Source of the DNA: CAYRWM01 sp964428055
GTDB lineage: Bacteria > Bacillota > Clostridia > Christensenellales > Christensenellaceae
Assembly (NCBI GenBank): GCA_964428055.1
Contig: CAYRWM010000004.1
Location: forward strand, 17,041-81,040
Direction: 5' to 3'
Length of the DNA: 64,000 nt
The notes below the pieces were generated by a model. The model did not search any database. It was not told where the DNA came from and saw nothing but the letters and a program-made list of their open reading frames with translations. Position numbers and translations under genes: made by a program. Of this stretch, positions 26,084 through 34,915 are shown one piece after another. The stretch's first letter is position 1; the number at the start of each line of letters is the position of its first letter.

Positions 26084-26743
26084 CTAATACTTCTCCACAA
26101 TATTATCTGCGTTCTTGTATATGGAGTTTTCGGGTATGCACCCTCTTACGCAAGACGTAGGATAAATATTGGAGTGTCTGCCTATCACAGTACCGGGATT
26201 GAGAACGCTGTTGCATCCAACCTCAACATAGTCACCGAGCATAGCCCCGACTTTTTTCCTGTTGGTTTCAATCTGTTCGTCACCGTTCTTTATCACAACA
26301 AGTGTTTTATCGCTCTTGACATTGGATGTGAGCGATCCCGCACCCATGTGTGACCTGTAACCGAGTATAGAGTCACCGACATAATTGTAATGGGGTACCT
26401 GAACGTTATCAAAGAGTATGACGTTTTTGAGTTCCGTCGAATTACCTACCACACAGTTTTTTCCAACAATGGCATTGCCTCTGATGAACGAACACTGGCG
26501 CACTTCGGCTTCGGCATCTATTATGCACGGACCTTTTATATATGCAGAATCGAATACTGTTGCACTCTTTGAGATCCAAATATCATCGCCTATGCGGTCA
26601 AACTCGTTTTCATCGAGCTTGGCACCCAGCTCAAGAATAAATCCACTGATATCAGCAAGAACTTCCCAGGGATATTCCTTGCCCTTAAAAATATCTCGTG
26701 CAATAGTTTTGTCGAGATCAAAAAGATCACTGATCTTATACAT
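26084..26743 (-). CDS. left-handed beta-helix (hexapeptide repeat) protein, GlmU-C-like
   Basis: A 219-residue protein. Residues 1-50 are helical; 55-205 carry imperfect hexapeptide repeats (IWISKSATVFDSAYI, AIVGKNCVVGNSTELKNVI, VEVGCNSVLNPGTVIGRHSNI) typical of trimeric acyl- and acetyltransferases. It resembles the C-terminal half of GlmU-type UDP-GlcNAc pyrophosphorylases but has no nucleotidyltransferase domain. The acyl acceptor cannot be told. It follows the HIT gene by 18 bases and is the last gene of the prmA run. Confidence 0.75.
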   Translation of the reverse strand: MYKISDLFDLDKTIARDIFKGKEYPWEVLADISGFILELGAKLDENEFDRIGDDIWISKSATVFDSAYIKGPCIIDAEAEVRQCSFIRGNAIVGKNCVVGNSTELKNVILFDNVQVPHYNYVGDSILGYRSHMGAGSLTSNVKSDKTLVVIKNGDEQIETNRKKVGAMLGDYVEVGCNSVLNPGTVIGRHSNIYPTSCVRGCIPENSIYKNADNIVEKY

Positions 26744-26761
26744 TCTGTTTCTCCTTTACAA

Positions 26762-27097
26762 TCAGCCCGGAGGCCATTCCATAAACCTTCCGCCGAGTAT
26801 ATGACAGTGCAGATGATGCACGGTCTGTCCGCCGTCATCACCGGTATTGAAAACAAGTCTGTAACCCTTTTCATCAAGCCCGAGTTGAGCTGTGATAATC
26901 TTAACTGCATTCCTGATAGCCAGAATGTATTCATCATCAGCTGACACGAAGTTTGGAAAATGCTTTTTGGGTATGATGAGAACATGAGACGGCGCAGCAG
27001 GATTAATATCATTAAAAGCGAGGACCATATCGTCCTCGTAAACCTTACTGCAGGGTATCTCGCCGTTTACAATCTTGCAGAACAGACAATCATCCAT
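26762..27097 (-). CDS. HIT family nucleotide hydrolase/transferase
   Basis: A 111-residue histidine-triad protein. The N-terminus CLFCKIVNGEIPCSKVYED and the triad VHHLHCHILGG (H-x-H-x-H) near the C-terminus match the Hint/HinT branch, which hydrolyses adenosine phosphoramidates and acyl-AMP. Two Cys (CxxC) at residues 4-7 plus downstream His may bind zinc, as in related members. It is encoded between mtaB and the hexapeptide gene. Confidence 0.9.
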   Translation of the reverse strand: MDDCLFCKIVNGEIPCSKVYEDDMVLAFNDINPAAPSHVLIIPKKHFPNFVSADDEYILAIRNAVKIITAQLGLDEKGYRLVFNTGDDGGQTVHHLHCHILGGRFMEWPPG

Positions 27098-27121
27098 CGT
27101 ATTACTCCTTTGAGGTTTATT

Positions 27122-28387
27122 TCATACAGTTAATATAATATCACCGGCACGCTCTTCCAGCAAAACTTTTTTGATCTCTCCGGGCATTCCCGATCCCTTG
27201 ACCTTGATATATCGTTCGGTATATCCGGAAGCATTTCCGTCTTCCTCAAACTGTTCAAACAATACATCCGCTTCTCTGCCTATCCATCTGTCGATATATG
27301 CAGTCTCCAGTTTCTTTCCGACTTTTATAAGAGAAGCCGTACGCTGTTTTTTTATCTCAGCCGGAACTCTTCCGGTCATTGTCTCTGCTTTTGTTCCCTT
27401 ACGTAGAGAAAACGGAAATACATGCATACGTGAGAAACCGATTTCCTTAGCAAAATCCACACTCAGATTAAAATCATCATCTGTCTCTCCGGGAAAACCG
27501 ACTATTACATCCGTTGTTATCGCGGGATCATCAAAACACTGCCTTAGAAATCTCACAGTATCAGAATACTGAGCGGATGAGTATTTTCTATTCATCAGTC
27601 TGAGGATATTATCGCTTCCGCTTTGAAGTGAAACATGAAAATGAGGGCACAGCTTTTTGCTGGATGCGAGTTTCTCTATAAAGTTCTCGCTTAGGGCAGG
27701 CTGTTCAAGAGAACCGAGCCTTATTCTCTCTATACCGTCAATGCCGCTTAGCATACTCACGAGATCAGCAAGATCACATTCTCCCGCATCTTTATATGAC
27801 GAGACATGTATGCCGCCGAGCACTATCTCTTTTACACCGTTTCCCGCCAGTCTCTCTGCCTCGCGGATAACGCTTGAAGCGGGTCTTGAACGTTCAGGCC
27901 CCCTCACATAAGGTATTATGCAGTAAGAACAATAATTGCCGCATCCCTCCTGGACCTTTATGTTTGCTCTGGTCCTTATACCGCTCTTACTTATACCTAT
28001 ATCCTCATATTCTTTGCTTATCTCTGTTACATAATCATACTTGCCGTTAGCGGCAGACATTATAATATCCGCGATCCTTGACCTGTCGCCTGTACCGGCC
28101 ACGCAGGTAACCCCCTCTATGTCAAGCACCTCTTCAGGCGCACTCTGACTCAGACAACCGCACACACAGATAACAGCATCCGGATTGAGGCTGTGAGCTC
28201 TCGCTATCATCTTTCTGGATTTTCTGTCTGCCACATTGGTGACTGTACAGGTGTTAATAATATACACGTCAGCTACGGAATCAAAACTGACTGTCTCAAA
28301 GCCGCTTTTCTCCATGAGTTCGATCATGGATTGCGTATCATATTGGTTCACTTTGCAACCGAGAGTACAGAAAGCCGCTCTTCTCAT
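27122..28387 (-). CDS. mtaB: tRNA t6A37 methylthiotransferase MtaB
   Basis: A 421-residue radical-SAM enzyme that turns t6A37 into ms2t6A37 in tRNAs reading ANN codons. It has the N-terminal UPF0004 domain with three cluster Cys (TLGCKVNQYDTQ, NTCTVTN, CVCGC), a radical-SAM core (CGNYCSYCIIPYVRG) and a C-terminal TRAM-like domain. The shape and the CKVNQ signature point to MtaB, not MiaB or RimO. It overlaps rsmE by four bases (ATGA). Confidence 0.93.
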   Translation of the reverse strand: MRRAAFCTLGCKVNQYDTQSMIELMEKSGFETVSFDSVADVYIINTCTVTNVADRKSRKMIARAHSLNPDAVICVCGCLSQSAPEEVLDIEGVTCVAGTGDRSRIADIIMSAANGKYDYVTEISKEYEDIGISKSGIRTRANIKVQEGCGNYCSYCIIPYVRGPERSRPASSVIREAERLAGNGVKEIVLGGIHVSSYKDAGECDLADLVSMLSGIDGIERIRLGSLEQPALSENFIEKLASSKKLCPHFHVSLQSGSDNILRLMNRKYSSAQYSDTVRFLRQCFDDPAITTDVIVGFPGETDDDFNLSVDFAKEIGFSRMHVFPFSLRKGTKAETMTGRVPAEIKKQRTASLIKVGKKLETAYIDRWIGREADVLFEQFEEDGNASGYTERYIKVKGSGMPGEIKKVLLEERAGDIILTV

Positions 28388-29109
28388 AATCTCTCCTTTG
28401 CAAACAGTACCGAAGACACTGCAAACACGGCTGCTGTTTCTGCTCTCAGTATGAGTTTACCCAAACTGCAGGCTCGCGCTCCGCCTGATATCAGAAGCTC
28501 AGCCTCTTCAGGTTCAAAACCGCCTTCGGGGCCGATTACTATACCTATATCTTTAGCATCAGATGAAATGACTTCACTGATATGAGTCGTTCTGTCCTCC
28601 TCATAGGCGAATATCACACAGTCATGACGGCTGATCCTGTCCGCAACTGCCCGAGTATCCCTTACAAAACCTACTTCAGGCATTCTGGATCTTCCGCACT
28701 GCTTGGAAACTTCAACAGCTATACGGTTTAATCGTTCCGTCAGTTTTTCCGAGTCCTTGACAATCCGAACGCTACGTAAAGCATTATATACAAAAAATGA
28801 ATCTATACCCAGTTCACATGATTTCTGAAATGCAAAATCTATCTTATCTTTTTTTATGGAAGCGGAATAAAGTGTGATATGCGTTTCTGGTTCATTGTCG
28901 CTGTACTCTTTTGAAAGAACCCTAAGATCGACATTTCCTTTTGAAACGGACTCGATCACGCACCGGTAATCGTACCCGCTACCGTCAAATGCGATCAACT
29001 CATCACCGGAATTAAGCCTGATGACATTGGTTATATGATTGGCCTCCTGACCTTTTATTGAAAAGGATTCAGCATCGCCGATAAGTCTCTCTGAATAGAA
29101 TCGTCTCAT
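28384..29109 (-). CDS. rsmE: 16S rRNA m3U1498 methyltransferase RsmE
   Basis: A 241-residue SPOUT-class methyltransferase that methylates U1498 of 16S rRNA. It starts MRRFYSERL, has a PUA-like N-terminal domain (HITNVIRLNSGDELIAFDG) and the trefoil-knot SAM site IGIVIGPEGGFEPEEAELL. I set the start at the ATG at 29109, which forms an ATGA overlap with the prmA stop; a longer reading to 29139 would add ten non-family residues. It overlaps mtaB in the same way. Confidence 0.95.
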   Translation of the reverse strand: MRRFYSERLIGDAESFSIKGQEANHITNVIRLNSGDELIAFDGSGYDYRCVIESVSKGNVDLRVLSKEYSDNEPETHITLYSASIKKDKIDFAFQKSCELGIDSFFVYNALRSVRIVKDSEKLTERLNRIAVEVSKQCGRSRMPEVGFVRDTRAVADRISRHDCVIFAYEEDRTTHISEVISSDAKDIGIVIGPEGGFEPEEAELLISGGARACSLGKLILRAETAAVFAVSSVLFAKERL

Positions 29110-30038
29110 CTTCTGTTCTTGCAGACTACTGCACACCATTCTCCCATCTCTTTGATCTCTATCACTCTGAAACCATGGGCTTCGAGAGATTGCAGAACAT
29201 CAGCCAGTCTATCCCTGATTATGCCGGAGCAAATGTACATACCGGACTTCTTGAGAAAAGCCCCTACGGTATCATTCATTTTTATTATCACATCTGCGAT
29301 TATATTAGCGAGCACGATATCGTATTCCTTTTCAACCGGCACATCTGAAGTTATATCAGAACTGATGACTTTAACTTTGTCACATACGCCATTTTTATCA
29401 ACATTATCACTGGCAACACTTACCGCCACGGGATCAATATCAAGAGCCAACACAGAAGAAGCTCCAAGTTTGGCGGCAGCTATGGAAAGTATACCTGAAC
29501 CGCATCCGACGTCAATGACTTTGGCACCTTGCTCCATATATTCTTCTATGAATTCAATGCACATACGGGTAGTTTCGTGTGAGCCTGTACCGAACGCCAT
29601 ACCCGGGTCAAGCTCGATTACCGTTTCGTCACTCCCGTCATGATACTCCTCCCAGCTGGGTTTGATAACTATATAATCCGAAACTTTCTGAGCATGGAAA
29701 TATTTTTTCCACTCATTTGCCCAATCGGCTTCATATACGTCAGCTGATTCTACTCTGAGATCTCCGAAATCAGTATCGGGAACTGACTTAACAAGAACAC
29801 TAAGCCTCTCTTCTATAGACTGAAGCTTTTCGTTAAGGTTCACTGAAACAGGGAAATATGCTGAAACTGCAAAACTGTCAGTCTTGAAATCGTCCTCATC
29901 TATATAATCAAAACCCGACACATCGGGAATATCACCGCCATCTACCTGTGTTCCGGCAGCACCTTCAGAAAGCAACACCCCTATCAGCATCTCCTCAGCC
30001 TGCGGGGTTGAATAGATTGAAACCTTTTTATAATCCAT
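29106..30038 (-). CDS. prmA: ribosomal protein L11 methyltransferase PrmA
   Basis: A 310-residue SAM-dependent methyltransferase that methylates L11. An N-terminal substrate-recognition domain (about 1-110) precedes the catalytic domain: ELDPGMAFGTGSHETTRMC, the SAM motif VIDVGCGSGILSIAAAKLGA, and the NIIAD motif (LANIIADVI). GGAGGG precedes the ATG. The dnaK-dnaJ-prmA-rsmE order is conserved in Firmicutes, but here a terminator and a separate promoter divide prmA from dnaJ. Confidence 0.95.
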   Translation of the reverse strand: MDYKKVSIYSTPQAEEMLIGVLLSEGAAGTQVDGGDIPDVSGFDYIDEDDFKTDSFAVSAYFPVSVNLNEKLQSIEERLSVLVKSVPDTDFGDLRVESADVYEADWANEWKKYFHAQKVSDYIVIKPSWEEYHDGSDETVIELDPGMAFGTGSHETTRMCIEFIEEYMEQGAKVIDVGCGSGILSIAAAKLGASSVLALDIDPVAVSVASDNVDKNGVCDKVKVISSDITSDVPVEKEYDIVLANIIADVIIKMNDTVGAFLKKSGMYICSGIIRDRLADVLQSLEAHGFRVIEIKEMGEWCAVVCKNRR

Positions 30039-30048
30039 ATTTCCCTCC

Positions 30049-30088
30049 GTTCATTCCCAATTATATACGAGAATGAACCCGTCATCAA
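30049..30088 (-). promoter_or_regulatory. prmA promoter with the -10 box inside an inverted repeat
   Basis: TTGATG (30083-30088) and perfect TATAAT (30060-30065) are 17 bases apart. The perfect inverted repeat GTTCATTC (30049-30056) / GAATGAAC (30071-30078) with a 14-base spacer brackets the -10 box, as a repressor site would. The same arms could also form an RNA hairpin just before the GGAGGG site if the region is read through. Confidence 0.65.
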
Positions 30089-30116
30089 GAACAGGCAGCC
30101 TTGCGTGGCTGCCTGT
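30084..30116 (-). terminator. terminator of the heat-shock operon, after dnaJ
   Basis: Perfect 10-base arms ACAGGCAGCC (30091-30100) and GGCTGCCTGT (30107-30116) with a 6-base loop; the tail TCTTGATG is only weakly T-rich and holds the -35 box of the prmA promoter. Confidence 0.75.
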
Positions 30117-30128
30117 CCAAGTCTTTTT

Positions 30129-31241
30129 CTATTTCTTTTTTGAATTCTTTTTACTCTTTGAAAAAATGGGTTTATCCTGCTTCTTTATACCGCCGATATC
30201 CCTAAGTTGCTGTCGCTGTTTCTCATTGAGTTTTTTAGGTATCACAACCTTGGTTCTGACATACAGATCTCCGTATCTGTCGCGGTTAAGATACTTAATA
30301 CCTTTTCCTTTAAGCCTGAAAACGGTATCAGGCTGCGTGCCCTCGGGTATAGAGTACTTTACCTTGCCCCCGAGCACAGGGATCTCTATATCATCGCCCA
30401 GAGCAGCCTGGTACATGGAGATCTCCATATCTTCATAAAGGTCATATCCCTCTCGCACAAAGAGCTTATGCGGACGAACAGAAATATATATCTTCAGATC
30501 GCCGTAATCACCGCCCCTTGCACCGCATTCGCCTTCGCCGTGCATCGTAAGTATCTGGCCGTCATCTATACCGGCAGGTATATTAACACTTATCTTCCTC
30601 TGTTTCGGGACATTGCCTCTTCCTTTACAGGTTGGACAGGGTGTTTCAACTATAGTACCTTCTCCGTTACATCTGGGACATGTTGTAATATTCGTGAAAC
30701 TGCCGAGTATAGTATTCTGCTGTGTCCTTATCTGGCCGGTACCGCCGCAGTTCGGACAAGTCTTCCTGCTTGTCCCCTTTGCAGCTCCGGATCCTCCGCA
30801 GTCAGGGCATTTTTCGTGCCTAGACATATTGATCTCTTTTTTACAGCCGAATGCGGCCTCCTCGAAATCCAGTTTGAGGCTGATACGCATATCAGCTCCG
30901 CGCTGAGGACCCGTATTTTGTCTCTGACGTCCTCCGCCGAAGAAGCTGTCAAATATATCGCCCATATCAAAGCCGCCGAATCCGCCGCCGAATCCGCCCT
31001 GATATGCACCGCCCTGGCCATTGAAAGCATCAGGTCCATAAGTATCATACTGCTGCCTTTTCTGATCATCGGACAGCACCTGATATGCTTCGTTAACCTC
31101 TTTGAACTTCTGAGCTGCTTCCGCATTGTCCTTATTCAGATCAGGATGATACTTTTTAGCAAGTTTTCTGTATGCACTTTTAATCTCATCAGGCGTGGCA
31201 CCTTTGTCCACGCCTAATGTTTCATAATAGTCCTTTGACAT
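30129..31241 (-). CDS. dnaJ: chaperone DnaJ
   Basis: A 370-residue Hsp40 co-chaperone that stimulates the DnaK ATPase and delivers clients. It has the J domain with HPD (KKYHPDLN), a Gly/Phe-rich region (about 70-110), four CxxCxGxG zinc repeats (CPDCGGSG, CPNCGGTG, CPRCNGEG, CPTCKGRG) and the C-terminal substrate-binding domains. The last residues are a Lys/Ser-rich tail. It starts nine bases after the dnaK stop. Confidence 0.97.
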   Translation of the reverse strand: MSKDYYETLGVDKGATPDEIKSAYRKLAKKYHPDLNKDNAEAAQKFKEVNEAYQVLSDDQKRQQYDTYGPDAFNGQGGAYQGGFGGGFGGFDMGDIFDSFFGGGRQRQNTGPQRGADMRISLKLDFEEAAFGCKKEINMSRHEKCPDCGGSGAAKGTSRKTCPNCGGTGQIRTQQNTILGSFTNITTCPRCNGEGTIVETPCPTCKGRGNVPKQRKISVNIPAGIDDGQILTMHGEGECGARGGDYGDLKIYISVRPHKLFVREGYDLYEDMEISMYQAALGDDIEIPVLGGKVKYSIPEGTQPDTVFRLKGKGIKYLNRDRYGDLYVRTKVVIPKKLNEKQRQQLRDIGGIKKQDKPIFSKSKKNSKKK

Positions 31242-31250
31242 ATTCAGTAA

Positions 31251-33152
31251 TTATTCTTTATCCTTCTTATCGTCATCATCAACTACTTCATAGTCAGCAT
31301 CAACTACATTATCATCAGGATTTCCCGATGCGCCGGCATTAGGATCATAATTCTGGTTGAAGCCTGCACCGCCCTGTCCTGGATTGAAACCTGCACCGGG
31401 GCCGCCCTGCTGTGCTCCCTGAGCCTGCTGATAGATCTTGCCGAACACATCCATTGAAGAGCTGGCCAATGCATCTGTAGCAGTCTTTATGCCGGAGGTC
31501 TCACCGTTAGCAAGCGCATCCTTTACAGCCTTTATGTCTCCCTCGAGTTTTGTTTTATCTGCGGGAGCAATCTTGTCACCGAGATCCTTCATTGTCTTTT
31601 CTGTCTGATATACTATGTTCTCGGCGTTGTTCTTTACTTCAACTTCTTCCTTTTTCTTCTTATCCTCTTCGGCAAACTTTTCAGCATCCTTAACAGCTCT
31701 GTCAATATCCTCATCCGAAAGATTTGAAGAAGCCGTTATTGTAACCTGCTGCTGGTTGCCAGTGCCGAGATCCTTTGCCGAAACATGGACAATACCGTTA
31801 GCGTCAATATCAAATGTGACCTCGATCTGCGGTACGCCTCTGGGAGCCGCAGGAATTCCTGTCAGGCTGAATCTTCCGAGCGTCTTATTGGCAGCTGCCA
31901 TCTCACGCTCACCCTGGAGGACGTGAATCTCAACGCTTGTCTGTCCGTCTGCAGCAGTTGAGAATACCTGACTCTTCTTTGTCGGGATCGTAGTGTTCCT
32001 GTCAATGAGTTTTGTAAATACACCGCCCAGTGTTTCGATACCGAGTGAAAGAGGCGTAACATCTAGAAGCAAAACGTCTTTGACTTCACCGCCGAGGACA
32101 CCGGCCTGTATAGCTGCACCTATAGCAACACATTCATCGGGATTGATTCCCTTATAAGGCTCTTTGCCTGTTATTCTCTTGACCATATCCTGAACGGCGG
32201 GAATCCTTGAAGAACCGCCGACAAGGACTATCTTGTCGATTTCCGATGTTGAGATACCGGCATCGCTTATGGCTCTCTTTGTCGGTCCTTCGGTCGCTTC
32301 AACGAGGTCAGCTGTCAGTTCATCGAACTTTGACCTGGTAAGAGTCATATCAAGATGCTTGGGGCCGGAAGGATCGGCTGTTATGAACGGAAGGTTGATG
32401 TTTGTCTGCATTACGCCCGACAGCTCGATCTTAGCCTTCTCAGCCGCTTCCTTAAGTCTCTGAAGAGCGATCCTGTCACTTGAAAGATCTATGCCGTCAG
32501 TCCTCTTGTATTCAGCAACCATCCAGTCGATTATCTTATTGTCAAAATCATCGCCGCCCAGACGGTTGTTACCGCTGGTTGCAAGAACTTCAATAACACC
32601 GTCACCTATCTCGAGCAGAGATACGTCGAATGTACCGCCGCCAAGGTCGTACACAAGTATCTTCTGGTTGTTATCCTTATCGAGACCGTAAGCAAGAGCA
32701 GCTGCAGTAGGCTCGTTGACTATTCTCAGAACCTCAAGACCGGCAATCTTTCCTGCATCCTTTGTAGCCTGTCTCTGTGCATCGCTGAAATATGCGGGAA
32801 CAGTTATGACAGCCTGTGTTACTGTCTCACCCAGATACGCTTCAGCATCCAGCTTAAGCTTCTGGAGTATCATCGCAGATATCTCCTGCGGTGTGTATGA
32901 TTTACCGTCGATATCTATCCTTCTGTCAGAACCCATGTCTCTCTTTATAGACATGATCGTATGTTCCGGATTGGTAACAGCCTGTCTCTTGGCCACCTGT
33001 CCGACGAGTCTCTCGCCGGTATTTGAAAACGCGACAACAGATGCCGTTGTCCTTGATCCTTCAGCATTGGGTATTACTACCGGTTCACCGCCTTCCATGA
33101 CGGCTACGCATGAATTTGTTGTTCCTAAGTCTATTCCTATAACTTTACCCAT
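31251..33152 (-). CDS. dnaK: chaperone DnaK (Hsp70)
   Basis: A 633-residue Hsp70. The ATPase domain shows IGIDLGTTNSCVAVMEGG, VNEPTAAALAYGLD, VYDLGGGTFDVS and VLVGGSSRIPAVQ; the substrate-binding domain begins near DVTPLSLGIETLGG, and the lid ends in a Gly/Gln/Asn-rich stretch followed by DDKKDKE. It lacks the 24-residue insertion of Gram-negative DnaK in the ATPase domain, as is usual for Firmicutes (judged by length and alignment by eye). Part of the CIRCE-controlled operon. Confidence 0.98.
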   Translation of the reverse strand: MGKVIGIDLGTTNSCVAVMEGGEPVVIPNAEGSRTTASVVAFSNTGERLVGQVAKRQAVTNPEHTIMSIKRDMGSDRRIDIDGKSYTPQEISAMILQKLKLDAEAYLGETVTQAVITVPAYFSDAQRQATKDAGKIAGLEVLRIVNEPTAAALAYGLDKDNNQKILVYDLGGGTFDVSLLEIGDGVIEVLATSGNNRLGGDDFDNKIIDWMVAEYKRTDGIDLSSDRIALQRLKEAAEKAKIELSGVMQTNINLPFITADPSGPKHLDMTLTRSKFDELTADLVEATEGPTKRAISDAGISTSEIDKIVLVGGSSRIPAVQDMVKRITGKEPYKGINPDECVAIGAAIQAGVLGGEVKDVLLLDVTPLSLGIETLGGVFTKLIDRNTTIPTKKSQVFSTAADGQTSVEIHVLQGEREMAAANKTLGRFSLTGIPAAPRGVPQIEVTFDIDANGIVHVSAKDLGTGNQQQVTITASSNLSDEDIDRAVKDAEKFAEEDKKKKEEVEVKNNAENIVYQTEKTMKDLGDKIAPADKTKLEGDIKAVKDALANGETSGIKTATDALASSSMDVFGKIYQQAQGAQQGGPGAGFNPGQGGAGFNQNYDPNAGASGNPDDNVVDADYEVVDDDDKKDKE

Positions 33153-33181
33153 AATTTACCTCCTCAAAGTCTATCTGAAAA

Positions 33182-33727
33182 TTACTTTGTAACTTTTACC
33201 ATCGCATGTCTTATTATTCTGTCTTGGATCTTATATCCCTTCTGCATTACCTCGCTCACCATTCCGGGCTCCTCGCCATCCTTACACTCCGTCTGCATTA
33301 CGGCGTTCATGGTCTCGGGATTGAATTCCTCACCAAGTACATCCAGTTCAATGACTCCAGCCGACCTCAGTGCTTCGCACAGCTGCCTCTGAATCATCGT
33401 GACTCCTTTTACAAACGGATCCTCGGGATCGGCATCAGCAAGAGCACGTTCAAAATTATCGAGTACCGGAAGGATCTTATCCAGAATATCTATATTCCCG
33501 TTCAGATATGAAGAACTGGCAAGCGTAGCATTTCTCTTTTTATAATTTTCAAAATCCGCCCGCTCACGTCTCAGCATATCGAGATAACTGTCTCTCTCTT
33601 CCTCGACTTTCTTAAGCGCATCCTCTGTTTCTTCTTTTTCTTCCGTCTTGTCCTCTTCTTCAGGTTCAGGTTCTTCTATATTCTCTTCTTCTTTTATTTC
33701 AGTCTCTTCGGTTTTCTTTTTTGTCAT
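33182..33727 (-). CDS. grpE: nucleotide exchange factor GrpE
   Basis: A 181-residue exchange factor that releases ADP from DnaK. Residues 1-50 are almost all Glu, Lys, Thr and Asp (disordered); a coiled coil follows (RDSYLDMLRRERADFENYKKR), and the C-terminal beta domain ends with VSEVMQKGYKIQDRIIRHAMVKV, the family signature. It lies between hrcA and dnaK. Confidence 0.96.
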   Translation of the reverse strand: MTKKKTEETEIKEEENIEEPEPEEEDKTEEKEETEDALKKVEEERDSYLDMLRRERADFENYKKRNATLASSSYLNGNIDILDKILPVLDNFERALADADPEDPFVKGVTMIQRQLCEALRSAGVIELDVLGEEFNPETMNAVMQTECKDGEEPGMVSEVMQKGYKIQDRIIRHAMVKVTK

Positions 33728-33738
33728 TTCAAGTCTCC

Positions 33739-34785
33739 TTATTTATGGTCATCATCGGATAGATAACCCGTTATGATCTCATTTAAACTGCGGCCGACAA
33801 AATTGAGCACTGAAACCACTCTGGCATAGTCCATTCTTGTAGGCCCGATTATGCCGTATGAACCGACTTTTTCACCGCCGACGCTGTACGTGGCTGTAAC
33901 TATGCTCATATCCTTGAACTCGTCATACGCATTCTCTTTACCGATCCTAATGGTAAATTCCATGTCGGCGGTATTCTCGAGAATATTGTAGAGCTTTTCC
34001 TTTGTTTCAAGAGTTGTAAGGAAATCCCTGGCCTTGCCCTTTTCACTGAACTGAGGAAAATCAAGGAAATTACCAACACCGCCAAGAACGACCTCGTTCT
34101 GGGATGCCTGACTCTCAAGAGCCCTGAACACATGCTCGCCAAACAGTCTCTGGTTCACGGCTGTATCAGTTACAATCTCCTTTATCCTGTTGAGAGCATC
34201 ACTCATTGAAAGATTGTGAGCGGCCTCAGTGAGCATATTGGAAAGCATCTCGAAATTGGAATCGGTCATATCTTTGGGGATGTTTATAAGAGAATCCTTG
34301 ACTATACCGTTATCGGTCACGATGACCACCAGCGCCTTGCCTTCCGTAATCTTTATTATCTGAATCCTCTTAAGCTTGATCTCATTAAGCTTGGGTCTGG
34401 TAACCATGGATATATGATGCGTCGCATCAGACAGCACCTTTGCAGTCATATCCATAACCTGTTCAAGAGCATCGACCTTACCGGTGAAGTATGATTTGAT
34501 GAACTTAAGGTCTTCCGACGTGATGTCCGGCACGTGCATCAGCCTGTCAACATAGAACCTGTAAGCCAGATCACTCGGCATACGCCCGGATGAAACATGA
34601 GACTTTTCAAGATAACCCATCTCTTCAAGATCAGCCATCTCGTTTCTTATAGTCGCAGGACTGTAATCGAAACCGGGACGCTTTGACAGCGTTCTTGAGC
34701 CGATTGGTATACCGGTCGCAATATATTCATCTATGATTGCTTTAAGTATCTTTACCTTTCTTTCAGAGATATCCACAAAAATCAC
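33739..34785 (-). CDS. hrcA: heat-inducible transcription repressor HrcA
   Basis: A 348-residue repressor that binds CIRCE and depends on GroEL for its activity. The N-terminal winged helix (VKILKAIIDEYIATGIPIGSRTL, then PATIRNEMADLEEMGYL) is typical, and the C-terminal part has the GAF-like domain. A perfect CIRCE lies upstream, so hrcA-grpE-dnaK-dnaJ is self-regulated. The start is a GTG, either at 34785 or nine bases further in; neither has a strong Shine-Dalgarno sequence. Confidence 0.95.
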   Translation of the reverse strand: MIFVDISERKVKILKAIIDEYIATGIPIGSRTLSKRPGFDYSPATIRNEMADLEEMGYLEKSHVSSGRMPSDLAYRFYVDRLMHVPDITSEDLKFIKSYFTGKVDALEQVMDMTAKVLSDATHHISMVTRPKLNEIKLKRIQIIKITEGKALVVIVTDNGIVKDSLINIPKDMTDSNFEMLSNMLTEAAHNLSMSDALNRIKEIVTDTAVNQRLFGEHVFRALESQASQNEVVLGGVGNFLDFPQFSEKGKARDFLTTLETKEKLYNILENTADMEFTIRIGKENAYDEFKDMSIVTATYSVGGEKVGSYGIIGPTRMDYARVVSVLNFVGRSLNEIITGYLSDDDHK

Positions 34786-34801
34786 TCTCTTCCGGTTGTT
34801 A

Positions 34802-34828
34802 TTAGCACTCTTTAATGGCGAGTGCTAA
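34802..34828. promoter_or_regulatory. CIRCE operator (HrcA binding site)
   Basis: Perfect TTAGCACTC-N9-GAGTGCTAA, directly downstream of the hrcA promoter, so bound HrcA would block initiation or the start of elongation. Confidence 0.98.
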
Positions 34829-34839
34829 CATCTATGTTT

Positions 34840-34868
34840 AAGATACCACTTTAGCAAATGCGTGTCAA
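34840..34868 (-). promoter_or_regulatory. sigma-A promoter of the hrcA-grpE-dnaK-dnaJ operon
   Basis: Perfect TTGACA (34863-34868) and TATCTT (34840-34845), 17 bases apart; transcription would begin at about 34833, just before CIRCE. Confidence 0.85.
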
Positions 34869-34872
34869 TATA

Positions 34873-34897
34873 TAAAAAAACCGCCGAAGCGGTTTTT
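34873..34897 (-). terminator. terminator of lepA-hemW
   Basis: AAACCGC / GCGGTTT with a CGAA (TTCG on the minus strand) tetraloop at 34885-34888, followed by a T7 run on the minus strand. It ends 18 bases after the hemW stop and abuts the hrcA promoter. Confidence 0.9.
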
Positions 34898-34915
34898 GAT
34901 AATTAATAGTGTTGA

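Noticed and set aside
30207..31217. 336-residue plus-strand reading frame opposite dnaJ
   Set aside because: A shadow of the GC-rich dnaJ codons, with no recognisable family and no ribosome site; it lacks stops because of codon bias in dnaJ.
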